Assembly: GCA_964472785.1 (NCBI GenBank)
Contig: CAYYMH010000016.1
Span: 1-64,000 of the forward strand
Reading direction: 5' to 3'
DNA length: 64,000 bases
Origin: CAYYMH01 sp964472785
GTDB taxonomy: Bacteria; Zhuqueibacterota; Zhuqueibacteria; Thermofontimicrobiales; Thermofontimicrobiaceae
The position numbers were made by a program, and so were the translations under genes. Positions within the stretch are counted from its first letter, which is position 1; the number at the start of each line of letters is the position of its first letter. The notes under the pieces were generated by a model. The model was not told where the DNA came from and ran no database searches. It saw only the letters and a program-made list of their open reading frames with translations. Positions 18,501 to 27,225 of the stretch are shown in pieces.

Positions 18501-21500
18501 GAACATGAACGATACGTTCATTAGAATCAAGCTTTAAAGAGATAATTTGAATGTTCAACTCTGGTTTCTGTCCTTTTTTCAAAATTGGTTTCATTTTTCC
18601 TTCAAGCGATAAATCTTGTAGCCCTTGTAATGCTGCTTCGTCGTCTATATCGTCTCCGACTTTAATTCTGTAATTAGCTGGTAGTTCGGCTGAATTTTTT
18701 TCAACCTTCTCACTAAACACAACATCTAAATGAGTCGCATCTAACATTCTAATTTCAAGTATTGCCGGCGGTTCTGTATCCTCGTATTGATATTGAAAAT
18801 AGCTGTTCGGTGATATTTGATTTTTACCTCTTGATTTATCAACAATATTTTTGACACTGATAATATAATTACCTGATTGATGGTTTGACGTTCTAATATT
18901 AACGGTTTGATTGTCATGATTCAATGTGGCTGATTCGATGATAATACCATTGTTAATTTGATAATTCCCGATATGCTCGGCAGAACTTTGATCAACTGGC
19001 TCACTAAAATAGATTTTAACAATACTTTTTTCTTCAGCCTTAACTCTGGTCACGGTTGGGGCAATCATATCAAAATATTCGTACTGATATTGACTATTCG
19101 CTGCAATCGTATTCGGATTTTGCGCTCTGTCTTTGATGTTGCTGACCGTTAGCGTATAGATTCCTTCTTGATGTGTTGATGTGAGCAAACGGACTGTTTT
19201 GTTATTGCCATCCAATTCAGCCAGCGACACTACAATGTTTCCGGAAATATGATAATTTTCAATAGCACAGGCAGACTGTTCATCAATCTTTTCGCTAAAG
19301 ATAACATCAATTTGATCGGGACCACTTGTTCTGACAGCAACTATCCAGGGTAGCACATCGTCCTGATATGCATATTGAGCAGAAATTGTCGAAGTGATGA
19401 TATTCGGGTTGTTAGCCTGATCTTTGATGTTATTAATTTCGATGGTATAAAGCCCTTCTTCATGCTTTGATGTTTTCAACATCGCCCGTTGATGTGATTG
19501 ATCCAGGACGGCACTCTTAATTTCAACTCCGTTCAAAATATTGTAATTTTCCACTAATTGTGCTGAGACGGGATCAACAGGCTCACTGTAATTCACCTCC
19601 ACCAAAGTATCCGCCAACGTTTGCGCATGTTGAATCATGGGTGGTGTTCTATCCACATATAGATAGTTATAATTGCTATTTTCTTCGATCGTATTCGGAT
19701 TGTTCGCCCTGTCTCTGATATTACTAACCGACAAAGAATAGGCTCCTTCCTCGTGTTTCGTCGTTATCAAACGAACAACCATCCAATCTTCACTGAGATG
19801 TGCACTGTTTACTTGAATATTTTTATTTATTTGATAATTTGCAGTTTCTTCTGCTGAAGCCTGTTCAACTGGTTTGCTAAAATATACATCAATACTTGTA
19901 TCCGATATTGCTTTAACATCGACAAGTTCAGGAGCACGTCTATCGACAAATTGATACTGAAAAATTGAATTATCTTCAATTAAATTCGGGCTGTTTGCCA
20001 TGTCTTTCACTTTGCTGACTGTTAGTTGATAACTTCCTTCCTCATGGGCAGTGGTGCGCAAATCTACAATTTTCGGATCATCTGAAAGCGTTGCCTCAAT
20101 CACCGACACATCGCTCATAATCGAATAATTAGCAATTGTTTCTGCTGACACTTTTTCCACAGGTTCAGTAAAAATAATTCTAACCTGGTTCGGGGCGGGT
20201 GCAATCACATTTGTTATTGCTGGCGAAATCCGATCAATATATTCATACTGATATTGGGTATTTTGAGCGATGACATTTGGCGTTTTCGCGCAATCACGAA
20301 TTTGGCTCACCCGAAGCGTGTAAACTTTTTCTTCATGGGAGGTTGTCGTTAGTTTGACGTGCAAGCTGTCACTTTCTAAAACAGCGCCAAGAACAGTAAT
20401 TCCCTCATTTATAGTGTAATTAGCTTTGTTTTCTGCTGTCGTACGGGTAATGGGTTCGCTGAAGGTTATTTTCAATTCATTTTCTGACAGCACATCCAAT
20501 CCAATAATCTCGGGAGGAAACTGGTCAACATAGCGGTAATCTTTTTGAGTATTTGATTTGATCGTATTTGGGTTGCTCGCTCTGTCTCGAATATTATTGA
20601 TGGTGATTTGATACAACTTCTCCTGATGCTCAGAAGTTTGCAGCTGAACCGTCTTAAAATCATCAGCCAATTGTGCGCTTTTAGCAGTAATTCTTTGATT
20701 AATGGAGTAGTTTGAAGTATTCTCTGCTAAATTTTTCTCTACAGGCTCATTGAACAAAACGATCAATTGATCCTCTTTGGAGGCTGTTACTTGAACCACC
20801 AGAGGCGCATACCGGTCAATATAGCCGTATGAAAATATCGAATTATTGGAAATCGTATTTGGTGTAAGCGCTTTATCTTTGACGCCATTCACGGTCAGAT
20901 TATAATTCCCTTCGTTGTGGGAAGATGTAAACAGAGTAACTGTTTTATCATCCTTTTCCAAATGAGCCGTCATGATATTGATGTCACGATTGATGGCATA
21001 ATTAGCAACATCTTCGGCTGACATTTTGTTAATTGGCTCACTAAAAACAACAACCACTTGATTCGCAGAATCGGTTGTTACGCTCAAAATATGTGGAGGA
21101 ATAACATCATAGTACGAGTAAGCAAACGAATTTTCTCCAATCATCACATTTGGCGTCTCTGCCACATCGCTGATATTTTTAACATAAAGGGTGTGGTCCC
21201 CTTCGGCTTGAGGCGTGGTTGTTAAAAATACACTGGTTTTGTTTTGATCAAGCCGCGCTGTTATTATGGAACCATTATTATCAACTCGGTAGTTAGATAA
21301 CTCTTCCGCGGGTCTTTTTTCCACCGGTTCACTAAAAACAACCTCCAAACTATCTTTATCAAAGGCCTGAACACTTACTATCGAAGGCGGTGTTCGGTCA
21401 ATATACTGATAACTCTTTTGACTTCCCGCGACTATAACATTCGGATTGACGGCTCGATCCTTCACATGGCTAACGGTTATTGTATATTGACCCATGATGT

Positions 21501-24500
21501 GTGGCGATGTCGTCAAATGAACAGTTGTTTGATCATTGTCAAGTTGAGCGGAATTTACCACAACACCACCGTTGATAGAATAATTTGCTATGGTTTCTGC
21601 CGAGACAGTTTCAACTGGTTCAGAAAAATAGACATCCACGTGATTTTCGTCAACTGCCTGAACCGCGGTAAGTTGCGGAGGTGTTCTGTCAATATATTCA
21701 TAATTCACTTTACTGTTCGACGCTATTTTATTCGGCGGATCAGCACGATCCAAGACATGACTTACTGACAATTCGTACTGACCGGGAATGTGGGAACTGG
21801 TTACTAAATGGACTGTGATTCCATTTGCGTCCAATGTGGAGGAATAAATATCGATACCTTTATTAATTTGATAGTTTGTGATCTGTTCTGCCGATAACTG
21901 ATCAATATATTCACTGAAGACAACATCGACATGGGTCTCGTCCAAAGCTTCAACGTTTACAATTACCGGCGGGGTTTGATCCAAATATTGATATGAGAAA
22001 TAATTATTCGGATCAATGACATTCGGATTTTCTGCTAAATCATAAATGTTTCGAATATAAATTGTATAACCACCCGGGAGATGCGCTTCCGTATCCAAAA
22101 CAACTGTCACACTATCGTCAGCTAAACTTGCGCTATTAACAACAATTTCAGGCTCAATTGTATAATTAGCAACCAACTCTGCTGATGACTTATTAATTAC
22201 CTCGCTAAAGCGAATCTGAACCTTCTTTTCCGACAGCGCCCTTACATCTGTTATGCGTGGTGGTGTCCTGTCCACATAAGAATAATGAAATTCGATCTCG
22301 CGATCACTTTTATTCGGATTAACAGCCTGATCTCGGATATTATTCACAAACAAAGTGTAGTCTCCCGGTCGATGAGCACTCGTTTCCAAATGAGCAACCA
22401 AATTATCTGCACTGAGTTGAATAGACTGAATGTGAATCTCGGGTACAATTCGGTAGTTCATTGAATTCTCCGCTGACGTTATCTCAACCGGCTCGCTAAA
22501 TCGAACATCAAGCTGATTTTCCACCGGAGCATCAACAGCGACAACAGAAGGTGGTGTTTTATCGATATACTCATAATCGAATTGACTATTTGAAATAATC
22601 GCGTTGTTTTGACTTGATCGATCCCGAACGTTACTCACCGATATCGTGTAAAAGCCGGGATTATGTTTTGACGTCAGCAAATGCACTGTTTTTAAATCAG
22701 CATCCAGTGTGGCGGATTGAATGATGATCCCATTATTTATGTGATAATTTTGCTTTGTTTCGGCTGATGATTTTTCAACAGGCTCATTAAAAAATAACGT
22801 GACATGATTTTCGATCAATGCCCGGACATTAATAATTTGCGGCGGTGATTGATCAACAAAAACATATTCGTAATTGCTGCCTTCTGCAATTACATTGGGT
22901 TGGTTTGCCCTATCCTTTAAATTTCTTACCAACAGCCGATAATTCCCTTCCGCGTGGGAAGTTGTTTTTAAGTACACAATGTGGTTGCTATCAGTAAAAG
23001 TTGCCTGGAGAACTGAAACTCCACCCTCGATACTATAATTCGCCTTATTTTGAGCTTCGGAAGCTGTCATCGGTTCCGTAAAACTAACTTTAATTAATGT
23101 ATCGGTTTCAGCTTGAACATTGATAATCGCCGGTGGCGTAACATCGATATACTGATATGTTGCATTACTTCCCGCTATGACAACATTGGGACTGTTTGCC
23201 CGATCCTTAATCCCACTCACTGAAATTGTATAGGTATCTTCCTGGTGAGTAGATGTTTGAAGATGAACCGTTTTCAGGTTATTATCTAAATATGCTTGCT
23301 CTACAATAATATTTTTATTAATTGAATAATGCGCACTATTTTCCGCAGTTTCTTCTTCGACTTTTTCACTAAAAGTGACGTCCACTTGATTTTCACCTAT
23401 CGCCTCAACATGCGCAATGCTCGGTGGGACAGTATCAATATATTGATACTGCAAAATTTGACTTTTCAGAATATTGGGAGCCTGGGCCTTGTCCTTTAAA
23501 TTTTTCACTGTAAGCGAATAGCTGTTTTCATCATGTAAGGTAGTAACAAGGGTAACAGTTCTTTCGTCTTCGGACAAGGTAGCCCGATTTACTGTAACGC
23601 CATTATCAATATCATAATTATTCACATTCTCAGCTGAAGCTTGTTGTACTTTTTCAGACATTTTTATCTTAAGCTGATTATCTGAAATCACGTTCAGCGA
23701 AAGAATTTGCGGCGGTGTTGAATCAACATAGCGGTATTCAAAGGTCGAGTTTGATGGGATTATATTCGGTTGATTGGCACGGTCCTTTATATTTTGTATC
23801 GTTACAGTATAAACGTCTTCCTCATGTTTCGTTGTCACGAGATTCACTCTCACCAAATCATTCATGAGCGCAGCCGATAAAACTTGAATCCCTTTGTTGA
23901 CAGAATAGTTTGAAATCATTTCCCCGGTGTTTTCAGCTATCGGCTCACTGAATTTAATGTTAATGGAGGTATCATTTAGAGCGAAAACATTTTTGATCGA
24001 CGGAACAATCGTATCAATATATTCATAACTGATAGTTGAATTCGCTGCAATCGTATTCGGATTTTGCGCTCTGTCTTTGATGTTATTGACTGTTATCGTA
24101 TAATTTCCCTCTAAATGCGGATCAGTGAGAACGCGAACTGTTTTATGGTTGCTTTCTAATGTAATCGATCTAATATTTAAACTCCCGCTTATTTGATAAT
24201 TCTGGGTATTCTCAGCAGAGTTTTTTTCAACCGGCTCACTATAGGCTAATTCTAATGTAGTATCACTTAAAACAGCGACTTCTGCTATTAAGGGGGAAAT
24301 TGTATCAAAATAACTGTAGTTTACTACTGTGTTCTCCATGATTATATTGGGAGGATCCGCTTTGTCCTTAATATTATTTACCACTAGTTGATAGTTCCCT
24401 TCAGCATGGTCTGAAGTCGTCAAAACAACAGTTTTTTCATTTGCATCTAATTCGCTCTCAAAGACTTGCATATTTTGTGATAATTGATAATTTGGTTCAT

Positions 24501-25200
24501 GCTCAGCAGAAGCTTTGTCAACTTCCTCATTAAAACTTAACTGAATAGTATTTTGATCCACGATCTCAATTCCCGAAATTGATGGTGGTTGTTGGTCTAA
24601 TATTTCATAAGCAATCTCACTATTGGGAATGATCGTATTTGGTGGTGTTGCTCTGTCCTTGATATTATTCACACGGATTGTGTATATTCCGGGTTGGTGA
24701 TCCGATGTGTGAATATGAACTGTTTGAAGGTCTGGCCCCAGAGTAACGGAAATAATTTGAATCCCATTATTTATAGTGTAATTGGATTTATTTTCAGCAA
24801 AAATTTCTTCAATACTTTCACTAAACATTAAATCAATATTTTTGTTATCTATTATGTTGACACCAACAATTTCTGGTTTAGAATTGTCGAGCGGGGGTAG
24901 CTCTATACCTACTTCTTTCGAATATTCACTTTCATTTCCAGCGGAATCATAGGCAGTAACTGCAAAGAAATATGTTGTGCCTGGCATTAAATTATTTACA
25001 GTTCGATTGGTTACATTTCCAACATCCATGAAATTAGTGTAATCTCCGCCATTCGTCCCGTAATATATTCTATATCCCATCAGGTCTTTTTCAACGTTGG
25101 GACTCCAGCTTACAATGACCTCTCCGGCAACCACCCATGAAACTGTCATCAATAATAAAGCACAAATTCTCCCTGCCAAGCTAACCTTTTTTAAAATCAT
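15505..25200 (-). CDS. Giant secreted protein: FnIII, 28 Ig-like repeats, type IX-style sorting domain
   Basis: This 3,231-residue protein starts with a signal peptide (about 1-25, ending VVAGE) and an FnIII domain (about 27-103). Then come 23 copies of a ~97-residue repeat, a second FnIII domain (about 2373-2466), five more copies (to about 2966), a unique region, and a C-terminal sorting domain (about 3130-3231) with LYQNYPNPFNDVTQIKYYL and a final RKLTLIR. Each repeat reads roughly PPxI..V.A.....V.FSEPVE..SAE...NY.IN..I.V..A.L.....TV.L.TS.H..G.YTL.V.NIKDRA..PN.I..NS...Y.Y.D, resembling the SbsA/Big_5 Ig-like family. Repeat 22 carries an extra ~35 residues. The protein is probably exported by a type IX-like system and acts as a fibrous adhesin or surface-layer component. 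It lies just upstream of the capsule export genes in the same orientation. Confidence 0.9.
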   Translation of the reverse strand: MILKKVSLAGRICALLLMTVSWVVAGEVIVSWSPNVEKDLMGYRIYYGTNGGDYTNFMDVGNVTNRTVNNLMPGTTYFFAVTAYDSAGNESEYSKEVGIELPPLDNSKPEIVGVNIIDNKNIDLMFSESIEEIFAENKSNYTINNGIQIISVTLGPDLQTVHIHTSDHQPGIYTIRVNNIKDRATPPNTIIPNSEIAYEILDQQPPSISGIEIVDQNTIQLSFNEEVDKASAEHEPNYQLSQNMQVFESELDANEKTVVLTTSDHAEGNYQLVVNNIKDKADPPNIIMENTVVNYSYFDTISPLIAEVAVLSDTTLELAYSEPVEKNSAENTQNYQISGSLNIRSITLESNHKTVRVLTDPHLEGNYTITVNNIKDRAQNPNTIAANSTISYEYIDTIVPSIKNVFALNDTSINIKFSEPIAENTGEMISNYSVNKGIQVLSAALMNDLVRVNLVTTKHEEDVYTVTIQNIKDRANQPNIIPSNSTFEYRYVDSTPPQILSLNVISDNQLKIKMSEKVQQASAENVNNYDIDNGVTVNRATLSEDERTVTLVTTLHDENSYSLTVKNLKDKAQAPNILKSQILQYQYIDTVPPSIAHVEAIGENQVDVTFSEKVEEETAENSAHYSINKNIIVEQAYLDNNLKTVHLQTSTHQEDTYTISVSGIKDRANSPNVVIAGSNATYQYIDVTPPAIINVQAETDTLIKVSFTEPMTASEAQNKANYSIEGGVSVLQATFTDSNHIVYLKTTSHAEGNYRLLVRNLKDRANQPNVIAEGSNYEYVFVDQSPPQIINVRALIENHVTLFFNEPVEKSSAETKQNYHINNGIIIQSATLDADLKTVHLLTSKHNPGFYTISVSNVRDRSSQNNAIISNSQFDYEYIDKTPPSVVAVDAPVENQLDVRFSEPVEITSAENSMNYRIVPEIHIQSIQLSADNLVAHLETSAHRPGDYTLFVNNIRDQAVNPNKSDREIEFHYSYVDRTPPRITDVRALSEKKVQIRFSEVINKSSAELVANYTIEPEIVVNSASLADDSVTVVLDTEAHLPGGYTIYIRNIYDLAENPNVIDPNNYFSYQYLDQTPPVIVNVEALDETHVDVVFSEYIDQLSAEQITNYQINKGIDIYSSTLDANGITVHLVTSSHIPGQYELSVSHVLDRADPPNKIASNSKVNYEYIDRTPPQLTAVQAVDENHVDVYFSEPVETVSAETIANYSINGGVVVNSAQLDNDQTTVHLTTSPHIMGQYTITVSHVKDRAVNPNVIVAGSQKSYQYIDRTPPSIVSVQAFDKDSLEVVFSEPVEKRPAEELSNYRVDNNGSIITARLDQNKTSVFLTTTPQAEGDHTLYVKNISDVAETPNVMIGENSFAYSYYDVIPPHILSVTTDSANQVVVVFSEPINKMSAEDVANYAINRDINIMTAHLEKDDKTVTLFTSSHNEGNYNLTVNGVKDKALTPNTISNNSIFSYGYIDRYAPLVVQVTASKEDQLIVLFNEPVEKNLAENTSNYSINQRITAKSAQLADDFKTVQLQTSEHQEKLYQITINNIRDRASNPNTIKSNTQKDYRYVDQFPPEIIGLDVLSENELKITFSEPITRTTAENKANYTINEGITVLGAVLESDSLHVKLTTTSHEEKVYTLRVSQIRDCAKTPNVIAQNTQYQYEYIDRISPAITNVIAPAPNQVRIIFTEPVEKVSAETIANYSIMSDVSVIEATLSDDPKIVDLRTTAHEEGSYQLTVSKVKDMANSPNLIEDNSIFQYQFVDRRAPELVDVKAISDTSIDVYFSKPVEQASAEETANYQINKNIQVNSAHLSEDWMVVRLITTKHEEGAYSLSVSNIRDRANNPNTIEENSNYNYLYVDRTPPMIQHAQTLADTLVEVNYSEPVDPVSAQLVENYNILNGVEIKSAVLDQSHQRAMLKTSKHEEGLYTIEINNIKDQANNPNIITSTISAQYAYQDDVLPWIVAVRTSGPDQIDVIFSEKIDEQSACAIENYHISGNIVVSLAELDGNNKTVRLLTSTHQEGIYTLTVSNIKDRAQNPNTIAANSQYQYEYFDMIAPTVTRVKAEEKSIVKIYFSEPVDQSSAEHIGNYQINNGIIIESATLNHDNQTVNIRTSNHQSGNYIISVKNIVDKSRGKNQISPNSYFQYQYEDTEPPAILEIRMLDATHLDVVFSEKVEKNSAELPANYRIKVGDDIDDEAALQGLQDLSLEGKMKPILKKGQKPELNIQIISLKLDSNERIVHVRTTQHEPGKYEIIVNNILDQARNPNQIRTNQGYPYRFYDTIPPYITDVTIEAEDKVNVYFSEKMGRESAEASENYSLNNGVSVLSAVLDNSDSMVELTTTPHISGESYQLCVKNVTDQASKPNFINSNTVINYIYVDNSPDIPGTVYLHPIETGAGGELLINWEPASGNNILGYKIYYGTESGSYDTNLDVGNVVNYAIAGLIEGMQYFVVVTAYNNRGMESNFSNEQSAAVRVMDVTPPTIYAVSAKSDSEIVIVFSEKVEKLSAEETSNYKINNGIEIFDAVQDTNKRTLRLQTSKHAPGGYTLTISNVKDMAANPNKIKENSTYQYYYYPDDKEKPYVKKIDVPDRTHLKLTFNEMIERRSAEKISNYSINNNINIYQAILDSSGSIVTLITSDHLSGMSYELKLENIKDLALPANTIDSNTKLIYNYQNSDTDPPEIYAVQVRGEIAIDIIFSEMVDRSTAEDVNNYYINKGLTVLEASLDETQKIVHLKTSPHQPETIYTVTANNIFDRAYPPNAIKTNNSYRYMYLPDDVNPPILFEVVCNEGNKLDLVFSEFLDRISAENENNYKINKGVNVISAELTGDLKTVRLVTSQQVYGEEYLLTLNNIADISTNVNCVTNFQFNYLYIIEDCQPPEIEFCYLTDSTHLKIMFNEFVERSSAEKLTNYSITNGIQIFDAFLDSTLKSVILTTSEHNQNVGYTLTINNVRDRAKKSNKIIEANVDYQYRLNENEYITGLTPEEYQIGYLNVGDTYYIDRDFTISEVADEFDNSLWIRTAQKHADDQSAEFLKFNLLKKSDVYIGYDKHALNYPDWLIDNGYRIGETIRGNAENQIFDLWKFQADSGQIVLGGNQAQGAENANNMYLVVISNEDMKNRKVPNQMNDPDEPLVLNSFELYQNYPNPFNDVTQIKYYLTENAFVDIKIYNILGQTVRQVVNKFQEKGMHRMIWDAKNDRGISVGSGIYFVRMTVNQEQQQDGQTRKKMLYQKVRKLTLIR

Positions 25201-25287
25201 TTTTTTACCTTATTAATTTTGTATTTATAGCATTCTATTTGTCAACTTATTATTTTTCAATTAGATAAGTTTGTTCTATGCTATTTA

Positions 25288-25303
25288 TACAACAAGCATG
25301 CCA
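25288..25303 (-). promoter_or_regulatory. Possible sigma-54 (-24/-12) promoter for the giant repeat gene
   Basis: On the minus strand the sequence is TGGCATGCTTGTTGTA, against the consensus TGGCAC-N5-TTGCA. The -24 GG and the spacing fit; the -12 element has GT where GC is expected. It lies about 88 bases upstream of the start codon at 25200. The neighbouring upstream gene is a sigma-54 activator and has a similar element with the same TTGTA half (27004-27019), which is the main reason to list it. Confidence 0.35.
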
Positions 25304-25622
25304 CTACTTGACAGAGCACATTAACTATTAAATTTAATAGACTTATGCTCATGTTTAAAATGAGCAGAATTTGTGAATCTTACAGGCGAGTAATTCAGAA
25401 ATGAAATCTATTCAAATTTGAATTATATAAATTTCATTGTGTTACGAGGTTGAGTGGTTTAATTGATTGAATTTAATAATTATGGATGCATAAAAAACTA
25501 AGGGCGTTTACATTGTTTTACTGGAAAACTTTTTGGTGGGGTCAATAAAGTATTGATAGGGCAAAAAATACAGGAACTTCCGTAGGTTTATAGATGATGC
25601 CAGGGTTCAACTAAATTAAAGC

Positions 25623-25654
25623 AAAAAAAACTTCCCCTCATCGATGAGAAGAAG
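25623..25654 (-). terminator. Intrinsic terminator of the sigma-54 activator gene
   Basis: Read on the minus strand, CTTCTTCTCAT and ATGAGGGGAAG form an 11-bp stem (two G-U pairs) around CG, followed directly by eight U residues (plus-strand A run 25623-25630). It lies 60 bases after the activator stop codon at 25714, so the activator and the giant repeat gene are probably separate transcripts. Confidence 0.85.
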
Positions 25655-25713
25655 TCGGGTGTTTTTACTATTCAAAGCCAAACCGAACTTATCTTGTTAT
25701 ATTTGAGATTTAA

Positions 25714-26802
25714 TCAAACATTACGTTTCCAGCTTGGATGCCTTATATTGTGGTATTTTATTTTATAGTTTAAGGACCGGGGAGAAATACCAAGCAATTT
25801 TGCAGCATCTTTTTGAATCCACTTGCTAACATCCAGTGCCTGAATAATTGTTTCCCGTTCCAAATCATCTAACTTCAATGTATTGAAACTACTATTACTG
25901 TTAATATTTTTCCTTCTCTCCCGACCTCCGGCTGCAAAATAATCTTTGCCAGAAAATGCCAAATCGTCACAACTTATCATCTCTCCCTCTTCCGTCATTA
26001 AAACGGCTCGTTCAATCATATTTTTCAATTCCCTGATATTACCAGGCCATTGGTGGTTTTTAAGTAGTTTCATCGCTTCTTCTGTAAACCCACGAGTATT
26101 TTTTCTCAACTCACTGCTGTATTTCCGTCGAAAAAAATCAGCAATTAGCGGTATATCTTCTTTCCGGTCTCTCAATGAAGGGACATCAATAGTAACGACA
26201 TTAAGCCGATAAAAAAGATCATCTCGAAAGTTACCATTTTGGATTTCTTTCCAAAGATTCTTATTGGTCGCTGTTAATATACGCACATCAACATGGATTG
26301 TTTTATTGCCGCCGATTCGTGTAAATTCCTGATCCTGAAGGACTCGGAGGATTTTTGCCTGAGTAAATGGATTCATGTCGCCAATTTCATCAAGGAAAAG
26401 GGTTCCTTCATGAGCCTGCTCAAATTTTCCCAACCGCTTCTGATACGCACCTGTGAAAGCGCCCTTTTCATGTCCAAACAATTCGCTTTCTAACAGACTT
26501 TCGGGTAGGGCAGCACAATTTACTTTAATGAAGGGTTTATCATGTCTCAAACTAATAAACTGGATCAAACCAGCAATTAACTCTTTGCCGGTTCCTGTCT
26601 CGCCTTGAATAAGAATACTGGCATTACTTTTTGCTATTTTTTTAATAAGCTTTAATATTTCTTTGATTCGTGGACTTCGACTGACCAGTGGGTAATAATA
26701 ATCAAACCCATAATTCTTCCCCCAATTCCGGGACAATTTTCCCGGAGCCTCCAATTTTGTCTCAGCCCAGCTAAGGTCTAATTCCTCTGCGAAGTTATTC
26801 AT
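25714..26802 (-). CDS. Sigma-54-dependent transcriptional activator lacking a receiver domain
   Basis: This 362-residue bacterial enhancer-binding protein has only a short N-terminal region (about 40 residues) before its AAA+ domain, so it has no receiver, GAF or PAS sensor and resembles PspF in layout. The AAA+ core shows Walker A GETGTGKE (67-74), the sigma-54-contacting loop GAFTGA (114-119), Walker B LFLDEIGD (135-142) and RLNVVTIDVPSLRDRKEDIP. The C-terminus has a Fis-type helix-turn-helix (IIQALDVSKWIQKDAAKLLG then ISPRSLNYKIKYHNI, about 315-350). It activates RNA polymerase with sigma-54 at -24/-12 promoters. Without a sensor it may be controlled by a partner protein or by its own expression. 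It lies upstream of the giant repeat gene, a candidate target. Ribosome site CAGGGG precedes ATG. Confidence 0.93.
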   Translation of the reverse strand: MNNFAEELDLSWAETKLEAPGKLSRNWGKNYGFDYYYPLVSRSPRIKEILKLIKKIAKSNASILIQGETGTGKELIAGLIQFISLRHDKPFIKVNCAALPESLLESELFGHEKGAFTGAYQKRLGKFEQAHEGTLFLDEIGDMNPFTQAKILRVLQDQEFTRIGGNKTIHVDVRILTATNKNLWKEIQNGNFRDDLFYRLNVVTIDVPSLRDRKEDIPLIADFFRRKYSSELRKNTRGFTEEAMKLLKNHQWPGNIRELKNMIERAVLMTEEGEMISCDDLAFSGKDYFAAGGRERRKNINSNSSFNTLKLDDLERETIIQALDVSKWIQKDAAKLLGISPRSLNYKIKYHNIRHPSWKRNV

Positions 26803-26843
26803 GATGCCCCTGCGATCTTTTTGGTTTCCAATTCCCAGTTTTT

Positions 26844-26916
26844 AAAAACACAACCCCAACCAAATTTTGGTTGAAAATTCAAAGATGCCAATGCTAAAAA
26901 AATTTCGTTGGGGTTG
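26844..26916 (-). terminator. Hairpin with weak U-tract in the activator leader (attenuator or small-RNA end)
   Basis: On the minus strand CAACCCCAAC (26916-26907) pairs perfectly with GTTGGGGTTG (26860-26851). The right arm is extended by an inner palindrome, AACCAAAATTTGGTT, which could form an alternative stem. GTGTTTTTAAAAA follows, a weak terminator-like U-run. It sits about 45 bases before the activator start codon. The competing pairings would suit transcription attenuation, though a simple terminator for upstream transcription is equally possible. Confidence 0.45.
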
Positions 26917-27003
26917 CTTGATGTTGCTTACCTAAAGGTGCCGAACCAAAATGTTAATGGCTTTAATAAAATTGTTCGGAAGGTAAATCGCTGCCTGATT
27001 TTT

Positions 27004-27019
27004 TACAAATACTGTGCCA
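27004..27019 (-). promoter_or_regulatory. Possible sigma-54 (-24/-12) promoter upstream of the activator gene
   Basis: On the minus strand the sequence is TGGCACAGTATTTGTA. The -24 element TGGCAC is a perfect match and TTGTA sits at the right spacing for the -12 element (consensus TTGCA). It lies about 200 bases upstream of the activator ATG, which would give a long leader. This suggests autoregulation or a small RNA transcript; it is unproven. Confidence 0.45.
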
Positions 27020-27225
27020 TGACTGTTCACCCCCTCTGTCATCGCAATTATATGGTTGTTTTAACATTATATTAATATCAAGTATTTCGTTAAGTATTAT
27101 ATATTTAACTAGTTAGGTCGGTGTAGTGAATATAATATATTTTTGCTTTCATTATACTCTATTTTAAAAGATCAATTTTAATATAAATTCACATTGGACA
27201 ATACTCGGTCATCAATGACCAATAT

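Larger units (their letters stand above)
25201..25713. other. 513-base intergenic region upstream of the giant repeat gene
   Basis: This stretch holds the terminator of the sigma-54 activator gene at its right end and a weak -24/-12-like element near its left end (both listed separately). The remainder is AT-rich with only very short open frames (for example 20 codons from 25485 on the plus strand) and no recognisable RNA. It likely serves as the promoter region and leader of the 3,231-residue protein gene. Confidence 0.6.
26803..27225. other. 423-base intergenic region / structured leader of the activator gene
   Basis: There is no protein-coding gene here. On the minus strand it contains a -24/-12-like element (27004-27019), a 6-bp stem CCGAAC/GTTCGG (26974-26979 with 26941-26946), and a long hairpin (26851-26916) close to the activator start. 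Together these suggest a roughly 190-base leader with at least two stem-loops, or a small RNA ending at the long hairpin. The part next to the ECF ATPase gene (27040-27225) is AT-rich and featureless. Confidence 0.5.

Noticed and set aside
25485..25547. 20-codon plus-strand frame in the intergenic region before the giant gene
   Set aside because: Too short, no ribosome site, and no feature distinguishing it from chance.
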